This document shows positions 1-11,900 of a stretch of DNA of 64,000 nucleotides, one piece after another. Each line of letters starts with the position of its first letter. Within the stretch, counting starts at the first letter, position 1. The translations under genes and the position numbers were made by a program. The DNA comes from Apostichopus japonicus (taxonomy: Eukaryota > Echinodermata > Holothuroidea > Aspidochirotida > Stichopodidae), in contig NC_092572.1 in NCBI RefSeq assembly GCF_037975245.1, forward strand, positions 2,517,501-2,581,500, written 5' to 3'. The notes below the pieces were generated by a model. It searched no databases. It was not told the origin of the DNA and saw only the letters and a program-made list of their open reading frames with translations.

Positions 1-1739
1 AATTACTTGATACACTGAAGTGGGATGACATGAGTCCCATACATGGGCAACATACCTCACCAAATATGGGCCCAAACAGCTTTCCCAGTGAGGCCCCAAC
101 AAATCACACACCCATGACTCAGTCATATGGGGCAATATGAGACAGCAAGTGTGGAAATGGAACAGGTTTTCCCATGGGCCTGTGTCTGTTCTACATATGC
201 CAGTTGCTTCTATGGGATGCTCATATGGCAAACCAATGTGGGACCCACACCCCCATTGGCCAACTCGAGTGGGCCCTACCTGTGATGACTATGGGTGGCT
301 AGAGCCCAGATGACCCAAGTTTAATGCTAGTTGGCACCATATGTGGATGCAAACTGAAGTTAGTGCAAAACAAAATTTGCTATAATTTTGGAGGAGATAC
401 TGTAGCGTCCCATCAGTCACAGAGCTTCTGTCCCATCAGTCACAAGGGAAATGCCACTGTGTGAAATAGTTAATGCCAATATTCTCTCAATGGTGGTGCT
501 CTGATATAGCTACATTAAGTAGCTACCAGGAGGGGTATATACCCAACTCATTCTTTTCATTCTGAGATAGCGCTTACAAGTTAACTAAATGTACCTAAAA
601 ATGGTGGTCCGCAAATGTCCCATCAGTCACAGGGCTACTCTAAGTGCTCCCTATCTAAAAAGGTACATACTTATGTGAACAGTTCTTCAATGATGGACCA
701 CAGGACAGGGGCACATACTCAAAAACCACTGCAGTGGTAGTCCAAGATGTCTGCTTTGTTAATCATAAAATATCTTTTGATACCTTCTTAAAAATACCAG
801 TGACCATAATAATGTGAACATTTGGTGTAAGTATATACTGAGAATAAAAAGCTTTGAAGAGGTTCAATCCAAATCATAATAACAAATGAGGAAAAAACCT
901 GTCTTTATGTTGATGTGACAAGGGCTTACAGAACCAAAATAATGGCAAGTTCTTCTCAATGTCAAGAAATATTTAAAAACTTCTTGAATATGCAAATTCC
1001 TGTCATACCCATTAAACAATATTCAAAGAACACAATTGTTAGAGGAGATACTAGTTAGGCTTTTTGAAAATCTAAAACTTGAGCACATGCTTGAGTATAA
1101 AGTGCAAGAATGCCTTCACTCAAGATGTTTTCACTGAAAAAGATTATAAAAAGAGGGAGCACCAACCTAAAAATTACTGAGTTTATAGATACATTCATTA
1201 TCTATTACTGTTGTTAAAACATTATGTTGCAAAGGTCCCTTTGTAAGAAAAGTAAACTGTGACCTTTGGGTGCATGCCCAAAGAAATTTCAATGATAAAA
1301 AATGTTGAAATTCATATCGAAAATATTTCCAGGTATGTTCTTTATAAAGTTGTATGAACTGGTCTTCTTAACCCACCCCCCCCCACCCCCATCCACAAGA
1401 CAAGGTTTTTTGGTGGGGTGGAAGTAGATCACTTTTGCATATTTTAGTGGAGCTATGTTATGTTTCTCAAAGAATTGCATAAAAAGTTCATGTTTTGGTC
1501 CCTACATTCACTCAAATGTCCAATGAATTCTAAAGCGATTCTAACACCTGACGTCACACAGTCACATTCTGGAGGCAAGGGTGTCAATGGAGCATCAATA
1601 TAGACCAGGAGCCCATAGGGTTTGGTTAGCTGGGAAGGTAATCAACTGCCTTGTACATCACAATGTTCACGGTGCATTCCTGTATATGAAACCAGAGGAC
1701 TGGAAAACCGGCTGTGGTGGGTGTGGCTGGGAAAGCAAT
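1..1739. other. Unclassified non-coding DNA with short dispersed repeats
   Basis: I see no convincing exon or transposon domain here. The 14-mer GTCCCATCAGTCAC occurs three times (407-420, 430-443, 617-630). The first 300 bases are rich in CATATGGG and CATGGGC words. A C-rich tract (about 1373-1391) separates two AT-rich blocks. From about 1740 the sequence starts to resemble degraded monomers of the satellite that follows. Confidence 0.5.
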
Positions 1740-4700
1740 TTTAAAGTCACCTAAAAGCTAACCTAGATCAGCTTTCATGGTAACCACATCAAAGTAAATA
1801 CAATGTGTCAGGTATGGCCCCATGAGCAACAAATGGCCATCGCCAGTAATTATTGGTGGTGGGGTAGCTTTGCCAGCCTCATGGATGACCTAGGTCAGCT
1901 CATGAAGTAACCACTTGAAACCTATTGGAAAGTGATGGTGAGGACTTCAGTTACAAGGGATGGGCATTTCCAGTAATTTTTATTGGTGGGTACCCCTGCC
2001 AGTAGACCCCCAAAATGCCCATCCCCTCATTGACCTAGGTGAGCTCATGAAGTAACCAGTTGAAAACTACTGGAAAATGATTAGCAGGACTCTATATGTG
2101 AGGGATGGGCAATTCCAGTAATTTGTATTAGTGGGGTACCCCTGCAAGTAGACCCCCAAAATGCCAATCCCCCTCATTGACCTAGGTGTGCTCAGGATGT
2201 AACCAGTTGAAACCTACTGGAAAATGATAGGTATCACTTCATATGTAAGGTTTGGGCATTTCCAGAAATTTCTATTAGTGGGATACACGTGCCAGTAGAC
2301 CCCCAAAAAGCCAATCCCCTCATTGACCTAGGTCAGCTCATGAAGTATCCAGTTAAAAACTACCGAAAAATAATTAGCAGGACTCTATATGTAAGGGATG
2401 GGCAATTCCAGTAATTTATATTAGTGGGGTACCCCTGCCAGTAGACCCCCAAAAAGCCCATCCCCTCATTGACCTAGGTCGGCTCATAAGGTAACCAGTT
2501 GATACCTACTGGAAAATGATAGGTATCACTCATATGTAAGGGATGGGCATTTCCACAAATTTCTATTAGTGGGGTACCCCTGCAAGTAGACCCCCAAAAT
2601 GCCAATCCTCTCATTGACCTAGGTGAGCTCATGATGTAACCAGTTGAAACCTACTGGAAACTGATAGGTATCACTTCATATGTAAGGTTTGGGCATTTCC
2701 AGAAATTTCTATTAGTGGGATACACCTGCCAGTAGACCCCCAAAAAGCCCATCCCCTCATTGACCTAGGTCAGCTCATGAAGTATCCAGTTAAAAACTAC
2801 CGAAAAATAATTAGCAGGACTCTATATGTAAGGGATGGGCAATTCCAGTAATTTATATTAGTGGGGTACCCCTGCCAGTAGACCCCCAAAAAGCCCATCC
2901 CCTCATTGACCTAGGTCGGCTCATAAGGTAACCAGTTGATACCTACTGGAAAATGATAGGTATCACTCATATGTAAGGGATGGGCATTTCCAGAAATTTC
3001 TATTAGTGGGGTACCCCTGCAAGTAGACCCCAAAATGCCAATCCTCTCATTGACCTAGGTGAGCTCATGATGTAACCAGTTGAAACCTACTGGAAACTGA
3101 TAGGTATCACTTCATATGTAAGGTTTGGGCATTTCCAGAAATTTCTATTAGTGGGATACACATGCCAGTAGACCCCCAAAAAGCCCATCCCCTCATTGAC
3201 CTAGGTCAGCTCATGAAGTATCCAGTTAAAAACTACCGAAAAATAATTAGCAGGACTCTATATGTAAGGGATGGGCAATTCCAGTAATTTATATTAGTGG
3301 GGTACCCCTGCCAGTAGACCCCCAAAAAGCCCATCCCCTCATTGACCTAGGTCGGCTCATAAGGTTACCAGTTGATACCTACTGAAAAATGATAGGTATC
3401 ACTCATATGTAAGGTTTGGGCATTTCCAGTCATTTTAATTGGTGGGTACCCCTGCCAGTAGACCCCCAAAAAGCCCATCCCCTCATTGACCTAGGTCAGC
3501 TCATGAAGTATCCAGTTAAAAACTACCGAAAAATAATTAGCAGGACTCTATATGTAAGGGATGGGCAATTCCAGTAATTTATATTAGTGGGGTACCCCTG
3601 CCAGTAGACCCCCAAAAAGCCCATCCCCTCATTGACCTAGGTCGGCTCATAAGGTAACCAGTTGATACCTACTGGAAAATGATAGGTATCACTCATATGT
3701 AAGGGATGGGCATTTCCAGAAATTTCTATTAGTGGGGTACCCCTGCAAGTAGACCCCAAAATGCCAATCCTCTCATTGACCTAGGTGAGCTCATGATGTA
3801 ACCAGTTGAAACCTACTGGAAACTGATAGGTATCACTTCATAAGTAAGGTTTGGGCATTTCCAGAAATTTCTATTAGTGGGATACACATGCCAGTAGACC
3901 CCCAAAAAGCCCATCCCCTCATTGACCTAGGTCAGCTCATGAAGTATCCAGTTAAAAACTACCGAAAAATAATTAGCAGGACTCTATATGTAAGGGATGG
4001 GCAATTCCAGTAATTTATATTAGTGGGGTACCCCTGCCAGTAGACCCCCAAAAAGCCCATCCCCTCATTGACCTAGGTCGGCTCATAAGGTTACCAGTTG
4101 ATACCTACTGAAAAATGATAGGTATCACTCATATGTAAGGTTTGGGCATTTCCAGTCATTTTAATTGGTGGGTACCCCTGCCAGTAGACCCCCAAAATGC
4201 CCATCCCCTCATTGACCTAGGTGAGCTCATGAAGTAACCAGTTGAAAACTACTGGAAAATAATTAGCAGGACTCTATATGTGAGGGATGGGCAATTCCAG
4301 TAATTTCTATTAGTGGGGTACCCCTGCAAGTAGACCCCCAAAATGCCAATCCCCCTCATTGACCTAGGTGTGCTCATGATGTAACCAGTTGAAACCTACT
4401 GGAAAATGATAGGTATCACTTCATATGTAAGGTTTGGGCATTTCCAGAAATTTCTATTAGTGGGATACACGTGCCAGTAGACCCCCAAAAAGCCCATCCC
4501 CTCATTGACCTAGGTCAGCTCATGAAGTATCCAGTTAAAAACTACCGAAAAATAATTAGCAGGACTCTATATGTAAGGGATGGGCAATTCCAGTAATTTA
4601 TATTAGTGGGGTACCCCTGCCAGTAGACCCCCAAAAAGCCCATCCCCTCATTGACCTAGGTCGGCTCATAAGGTAACCAGTTGATAACTACTGGAAAATG

Positions 4701-6395
4701 ATAGGTATCACTCATATGTAAGGGATGGGCATTTCCACAAATTTCTATTAGTGGGGTACCCCTGCAAGTAGACCCCCAAAATGCCAATCCCCTCATTGAC
4801 CTAGGTGAGCTCAGGATGTAACCAGTTGAAACCTACTGGAAAATGATAGGTATCACTTCATATGTAAAGTTTGGGCATTTCCAGAAATTTCTATTAGTGG
4901 GATACACGTGCCAGTAGACCCCCAAAAAGCCAATCCCCTAATTGACCTAGGTCAGCTCATGAAGTATCCAGTTAAAAACTACCGAAAAATAATTAGCAGG
5001 ACTCTATATGTAAGGGATGGGCAATTCCAGTAATTTATATTAGTGGGATACCCCTGCCAGTAGACCCCCAAAAAGCCCATCCCCTCATTGACCTAGGTCG
5101 GCTCATAAGGTTACCAGTTGATACCTACTGAAAAATGATAGGTATCACTCATATGTAAGGTTTGGGCATTTCCAGTCATTTTAATTGGTGGGTACCCCTG
5201 CCAGTAGACCCCCAAAATGCCCATCCCCTCATTGACCTAGGTGAGCTCATGAAGTAACCAGTTGAAAACTACTGGAAAATAATTAGCAGGACTCTATATG
5301 TGAGGGATGGGCAATTCCAGTAATTTCTATTAGTGGGGTACCCCTGCAAGTAGACCCCCAAAATGCCAATCCCCCTCATTGACCTAGGTGTGCTCATGAT
5401 GTAACCAGTTGAAACCTACTGGAAAATGATAGGTATCACTTCATATGTAAGGTTTGGGCATTTCCAGAAATTTCTATTAGTGGGATACACGTGCCAGTAG
5501 ACCCCCAAAAAGCCAATCCCCTCATTGACCTAGGTCAGCTCATGAAGTATCCAGTTAAAAACTACCGAAAAATAATTAGCAGGACTCTATATGTAAGGGA
5601 TGGGCAATTCCAGTAATTTATATTAGTGGGGTACCCCTGCCAGTAGACCCCCAAAAAGCCCATCCCCTCATTGACCTAGGTCGGCTCATAAGGTAACCAG
5701 TTGATAACTACTGGAAAATGATAGGTATCACTCATATGTAAGGGATGGGCATTTCCACAAATTTCTATTAGTGGGGTACCCCTGCAAGTAGACCCCCAAA
5801 AAGCCAATCCCCTCATTGACCTAGGTGAGCTCAGGATGTAACCAGTTGAAACCTACTGGAAAATGATAGGTATCACTTCATATGTAAAGTTTGGGCATTT
5901 CCAGAAATTTCTATTAGTGGGATACACGTGCCAGTAGACCCCCAAAAAGCCAATCCCCTAATTGACCTAGGTCAGCTCATGAAGTATCCAGTTAAAAACT
6001 ACCGAAAAATAATTAGCAGGACTCTATATGTAAGGGATGGGCAATTCCAGTAATTTATATTAGTGGGATACCCCTGCCAGTAGACCCCCAAAAAGCCCAT
6101 CCCCTCATTGACCTAGGTCGGCTCATAAGGTAACCAGTTGATACCTACTGAAAAATGATAGGTATCACTCATATGTAAGGTTTGGGCATTTCTAGAAATT
6201 TCTATTAGAGGGGTACACGTGCCAGTAGACCCCCAAAAAGCCCATCCCCTCATTGATCTAGGTCTGCTCATGAAGTATCCAGTTAAAAACTACCGGAAAA
6301 TAATTGGCAGGACTCTATATGTAAGGGATGGGCAATTCCAGTAATTTATATTAGTGGGGTACCCCTGCCAGTAGACCCCCAAAATGCCCATCCCC
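1740..6395. repeat. 146-bp tandem satellite with higher-order repeat structure
   Basis: About 31 head-to-tail monomers of 145-147 bp. Each carries TTGACCTAGG, found for example at 2030, 2177, 2323, 2469 and 2614. Several monomer types alternate: one has GGGATACACGTGCC, one GGTCAGCTCATGAAG with ACTACCGAAAAAT, one GGTCGGCTCATAAGG. The order of types repeats. The block 4081-5100 is nearly identical to 5101-6120 (period 1,020 bp, seven monomers), and earlier parts show about 437-bp (three-monomer) periods. The first copies (1740-1960) and the last part are more diverged, as expected for array edges. No open reading frame persists, so I read it as satellite DNA rather than coding repeats. Confidence 0.95.
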
Positions 6396-8787
6396 AATCA
6401 TCTCCACCCAAACTTCTTTTCACCCAAAATGTTATATCTATAATTATATATATACATGCAAGGTATACTTAAAGATAGGATATAACAAAGTTTTGTTCAG
6501 CTTCAGCACTTTCGGAAATATATTTTTAAATTCATAACAGAGTCAATACAATATTCGAACGTTTGTTAGCCAATATATTCATATTTATGGTATTAAATAA
6601 TAATAAAAGTCCAAAACCAACATAAACTTTGCTTACAAAGTAATGACCTTCAGTACAATACAACATTTGTGAAATCAGGGCTCTTATATCGCTTACTGAA
6701 ATATTCAACTTGTCTCAATTTTGCCAACCAATAATTCTCCAATTGTGCAGCATCAGCCAATACTGCAATCCTTATCATCCACAAAAGTATGTGACTTTGT
6801 GAGCTTCGGAAGTATCATCCTGGCATTTTTTAATATTAAAGGTATAATGTCATGAAATTCAAGGCAAAATGCAGTCAAGTGTTAGTTTAGTTTCTAATTA
6901 TTGGTTCATACATCAGCATCCTAAACACATGTGTTTGTTGTACCATTTATGTTGCATGATCATGTGCAGTGGAACAGATCATGATTGCACAGGAGAATAC
7001 TTGTCAGCCTACAACTGGTTTACAAGCAACACTTGTTAAACGCTCATACTGGCATTACTGTTATTGAAAGAAGATGCAATATGAACCACAGAAAATCATG
7101 CATATTTTTTTCATTAGATGCAGACATTGAAGAATTTCATTGATTTCCAATGCATATTTATATACTCTCTTCACAACATGTGAAAACAATATTCTGTATG
7201 TATAATTTGTAAAGGTGTTGTAGAACTAGGTGTTTAGCATTAGCAGTATATCAGTTAGGAATGCATTATTATGGGCTCTGTTTTGGTGTCAACACAATAA
7301 CAGACTAAAACCTGCTAAATGTAGCACTTTATCATCAGGTTTCTAGTGCAATTATGTGGAAATGACAACCAGCTAAAAACTTGGGTTCTAAATTAAACTG
7401 CATAACTTTACCTTTACTTACTTACCCTCAACCATGTACATGCCCCTATGCAGTATTGTGGGTAATGTCAAATTTAATACACATCAACCAGTCACTAGTC
7501 AACAACTTCACACATCAACTTCCAGTTGCAGTATTATTGTACTTTCCATAACCTCATTATTCTTTTTGAAATGAGCGCCAAATGCAATGTGGGTTCATCT
7601 ACTCAACCATCTACTCACCAAGTACGAGAACAGTCTAACTGACATCAGAAGCAAATGCAAATACTATACTGTACATATGAGATTAACTACTGGCAGTTGT
7701 AACACATATTTTAAGAGAAGTCAATTATAAACTACTTTGAAAATCTATCTGCTTTAGTAGAAGATTCCAATTCGGGCTTTTGGTTCAGTGTATAGTAAAG
7801 GTTTTGAAATTATAAAAACAGAAAAAGAGCATCAATTCAGTTATAATATGCAATACATTTTTAAATTGAAGTAAAAAATTATTTAAATTCAATACAACTC
7901 ATCAAATTTGTAATATAAACCTGAATGCAAATTGGTGTAAAAGGGAGTTCCAATGCCCTAATAATGAAGTTTTGTAGATAAAAGGCAATAAGGATCATTA
8001 ACTTAATATGATCAAATATGAAATATGACATTGTGTTTACAATTTAGCTGTATCTGGCTTATTTCTCTCTGGTGCAAACTGTTCATAAATTATTATTTAG
8101 ATGATACTGTCCCCCATAAATGGAAAAGTGCAGGATATTGACATTTTATTAATTTGGAACAAGAATTTATAATGATGTGACATGGCTTAATACTCCTTAG
8201 CCAGGTACAGTAACTCTCTTTTCTCTGCAATCACATGGTATTACAGGGCTTCAGGTTCAATTAACATACACTTAATTTGGAATACTAGTTTGTAGTATAG
8301 GTAAGTTCTTTTTCATTTGCAAAAAGGGACATCTAGTCAGGGGTAGCATGATCTATGCAGGGATTGCTTGATTTGTAATTTGAAGTTGTAACAACATTCC
8401 ATTTGTATGCTATTGAAAATGTACAACCTAAGCAAATCAAATATCATTTTGTGTTACTATTCTGTTTTAATAGGAGACCTGTTCAATCATGGCTGAACCA
8501 AATTGCTTAACAGTTTTCCCAAACTATAAAGAACATGAATAACGCTTATCAATTTGAAAAAAACAAATAATGTACATGAATACAGTGGTTCAGTTTCACC
8601 CTAATTACTTTGTGTTAGTGGTTGGTAATTTTGAATTGGTGTCGATAATATGACATACTTCTCCAGTTTTCCAAAAAAAAATAGGAAGATCATCTCACTA
8701 ATTTCTTCTCTCACTAATTGGTTGTTTTTCTGAGACTATAACTTTAAATCTTTGTAATATTTTACAGGATCAACACACAAGATTAAA
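6396..8787. other. AT-rich DNA without recognised gene
   Basis: Between the satellite and the last exon of the SET-fragment gene I see no exon with convincing splice sites and no transposon domain. On the minus strand an AATAAA occurs near 8146-8152, about 640 bases past the stop codon of that gene, and could serve as its polyadenylation signal. This is only a possibility. Confidence 0.4.
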
Positions 8788-8905
8788 TTAATCTGCCAAC
8801 ATACTTAACATTCTTTTCTCTGCCAGCTTCTGGCATTTGCCAATAAACCAGTTGTATGGGACATCTTCGCCCTGTGTCTTTAGGAAGTCATTATCTTTTT
8901 TTGAT
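8788..8905 (-). CDS. SET-fragment gene, last exon
   Basis: The acceptor is CACCTAG before 8905. One base completes an Arg codon, then SKKDNDFLKTQGEDVPYNWF and IGKCQKLAEKRMLSMLAD, ending at TAA (8788-8790). I do not recognise the domain. It has a basic N-terminal part and a short Trp/Phe-containing core, with no membrane segment. Only the phase-2 reading from the preceding exon is open; phase 0 would stop after a few codons. Confidence 0.55.
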
Positions 8906-11900
8906 CTAGGTGCAAAAAGAAACATCAGCAAAGTATTAGCGACTTCTTAATATACAAATAAAAAAAAATTGGGAAAATCACCCCCTACCCCAGCCGTCAA
9001 ATTAAAAAAACTGACTGAGGCAATCCCCCATTTCTAACATCCTAGTAAAAACACTGCACAACTCATGAATAATTGATGACATAATGTCCTTTCCCATATG
9101 ATCAATTGTATATCATTATTCATATGAATATTTAACAGTTAAATTCAAGTGGTTTTCCACACTATACTTAATTTTTACATATGTTATCAGAAAAGACTCG
9201 TAGATGACCTCGTTCTTTAACATCGTAGAAGAGCCACTACTTCATCGGCCATGTTAGGTAAGAAGCATTTGGTGCAGAATAGTTTAAGCAAAAACGACAT
9301 TTGACCTAATATTCATGTAAAATAGCTCAATTAAGTATTATAACAGGCTAACCATTATGTTTCAATACATGCCAATAATTAATAGCAACACAAATGTCCA
9401 CAAATCATCTGATCATGCACATTTCAGGGTAAAATAGGGATAATTTGACACATTTGTTTACCAGAATAATAACAACATGGGTGCTAAAATATCTGACTGA
9501 GACTCATCTGACAAATCTCTCTTGCAAGTTTCCTTCTGTAGTGAGAGCGAGAGATTAAATTTTGAAAAGGAATGGGCTTGAGAAGTTAGCCTATGTTGGC
9601 AAAGGCTCTTAGTATGTATATCCACCCCCCCCCCAAAAAAAAAAAGGTGAAACACTGACCTGTTCTGAGAATTTTGACAGATTATTAAAAATACTGTATG
9701 AACTATACAGTGATGTCACTGAACCCCACATGGAATATTGTTGCTACTGAAAACTAGCTTACTCTAACATACAGATACATGCAGTAGTCAACAGTATTGT
9801 GCCTGGCTAACCATAATTATGATAGGATGGTATACATATATAGTAGACACAGTTGTCAACAAAGTTCTTGTTATTGAACTTTTTACTGTCTAGCTTGTGA
9901 CTAATATGCCTAATACACATGATTACAAATTGAAACTCATGGTTTTAGTAAGTGGAATGCTGGAATGAATGATTAAAAGTAAATGGTCCATTCCATTAAT
10001 TGAGGTTCCAGTTACTGACATTGATGTGCCATTTTATGTGCCATATACAGTAGTCTTCCACATTGTTATGCTTTTAAGCTTTATGGAAGACTTCCCTCCA
10101 CTTTGTACTTTTGTGGCAAACAAATAAATAAATAAATAATTAACTAATACTAAAGTCAAACATGGATCCACAATTAATGGAAGGTTTGTCAAGACTTCCT
10201 GTGATTTAAGCAGATTTTTCTACCTTGCATCGTCTTTGAGGTTCCTGTGATGTATTTTCTTCTCGTGGCTCTTTTTCCATATGGTATACTTCCTTACTGT
10301 AAGAAATAATATCATATCACATCAAATAGTAGAAGGTACTCAGTACTAGTAAATCACAGTGAAAACTTACAAAAAACACAAACTATTTTGAACTGACGTA
10401 CAAGTGACCCTTGATACAATCTATACTCTCCTGCACTTCCATGAACAGGCATCTCTACACATGGAAGCACTTTCTATAACTAAAATGTCATGCTTACTAT
10501 AATTGCCCAAATTCATGCAAAAGCATTCAGCTTTGATATTATGATATCACAATGCACAAGTGCTTCATCTGTCCCCACAAAGAGAGACACTGAACAGACA
10601 CGGACCCATATTTAAGTGATCTTCAGCAGACCACAATTAGAGTTGGGGTGGAGTCTAGAGTAATATCTATTTGCTAGAATTGAATGTGTAGGAAAATTCC
10701 TCTTGACAAACCATCCCTGGTACTGTGTACCACAACCACTTTGGGGTTGATTGGTCAAGATGCCCAAACAAACAATAATTTTGGCATCGGTGGGTAAGAA
10801 TGAAGTACAACTGGTAGTCTGGTAACCAGTGAGATTTGGCCAAATCTTTATCCTTATATCACTATGTGTAGAGAACCATATGATGGTAAACTATGTTCAC
10901 AGTGTTTCAAAATAACAATTTCAGAGCACCAGATTGGGATTGAATGTCCATACAACAAACAACCACCAGTCATTGCCTATCAGTTGTTAGCAGTGGAAGA
11001 CTAAAACCTAATGAGCAGCACTGCTAAAATATACTTTGCATGTGCTGAAATGATGTGTGATCTAAAAATAATTGAGTAAACATAAAAGGAATTAACATAA
11101 ATACTTCTATCCCTCCTATAAATATTGTAGTATAAATTTTTGCTTTAATGCAAATGGTAGAGATTGCAGTCCATACCTTTTTGACCCTTTGAAGTGTTGC
11201 GACGGTTGCAAACAGGGATATGATCTTCATCTCCATCACTCTCCTCATTAGTTGTTACAGCTAAAATTCAAAGCAGAAGACAGAGCTGGTTTACAGCATT
11301 ATATAAAACAATATACTGGCAAGATAGTCAGAATAATGCATGTTATTTGCTCATATATTTATGATCAATATCAATTTTATGTTTTCATTTCAATATTTAG
11401 CAAATATGCCCAATACAGCAGAACTTTGTCATGTGATTGTTTATCAATTGATATGCCATGTCAAGACCAGCTGTTGCACATAGGTGTAAACAGGTAAATC
11501 TTACTTTCCTTAACAATGCATTCAATTTGCTGTAACAATTGAGTGGAATATATGGTGTAATTATAATAGCACCCATAATACCTTGATTTGTCTCCACCTC
11601 TCCCCCAATTTTTTCCAACATGGGTTAGCCATATCCATGACATAACATTCTTCATTCAATTAATTTCCAAATGAATAAAGACATTCCAAATGCAATGATC
11701 ATATCACAAGTTGAAATATTTTAATGAAAAGAATATTAAAAATGTGGATAATTCACATTGGAGCTTCATGGTGGAATGTTGGCTTAAGTCAAAGGTAAAG
11801 GCAATTGATTCCACTGGTCCAATTTAATGAATAATGATGGTACAATTGCTCAATACAAATTCAACAAAGCATTACAGTATGTATCATGTACACAGTAATA

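Noticed and set aside
1740-6395. CRISPR-like array
   Set aside because: The repeats are contiguous 146-bp units with no unique spacers, in eukaryotic DNA.
10020-10140. Possible LINE 3' end before the AAAT repeat
   Set aside because: Only the AAAT tail and a vague 3' UTR look support it; no coding remnant.
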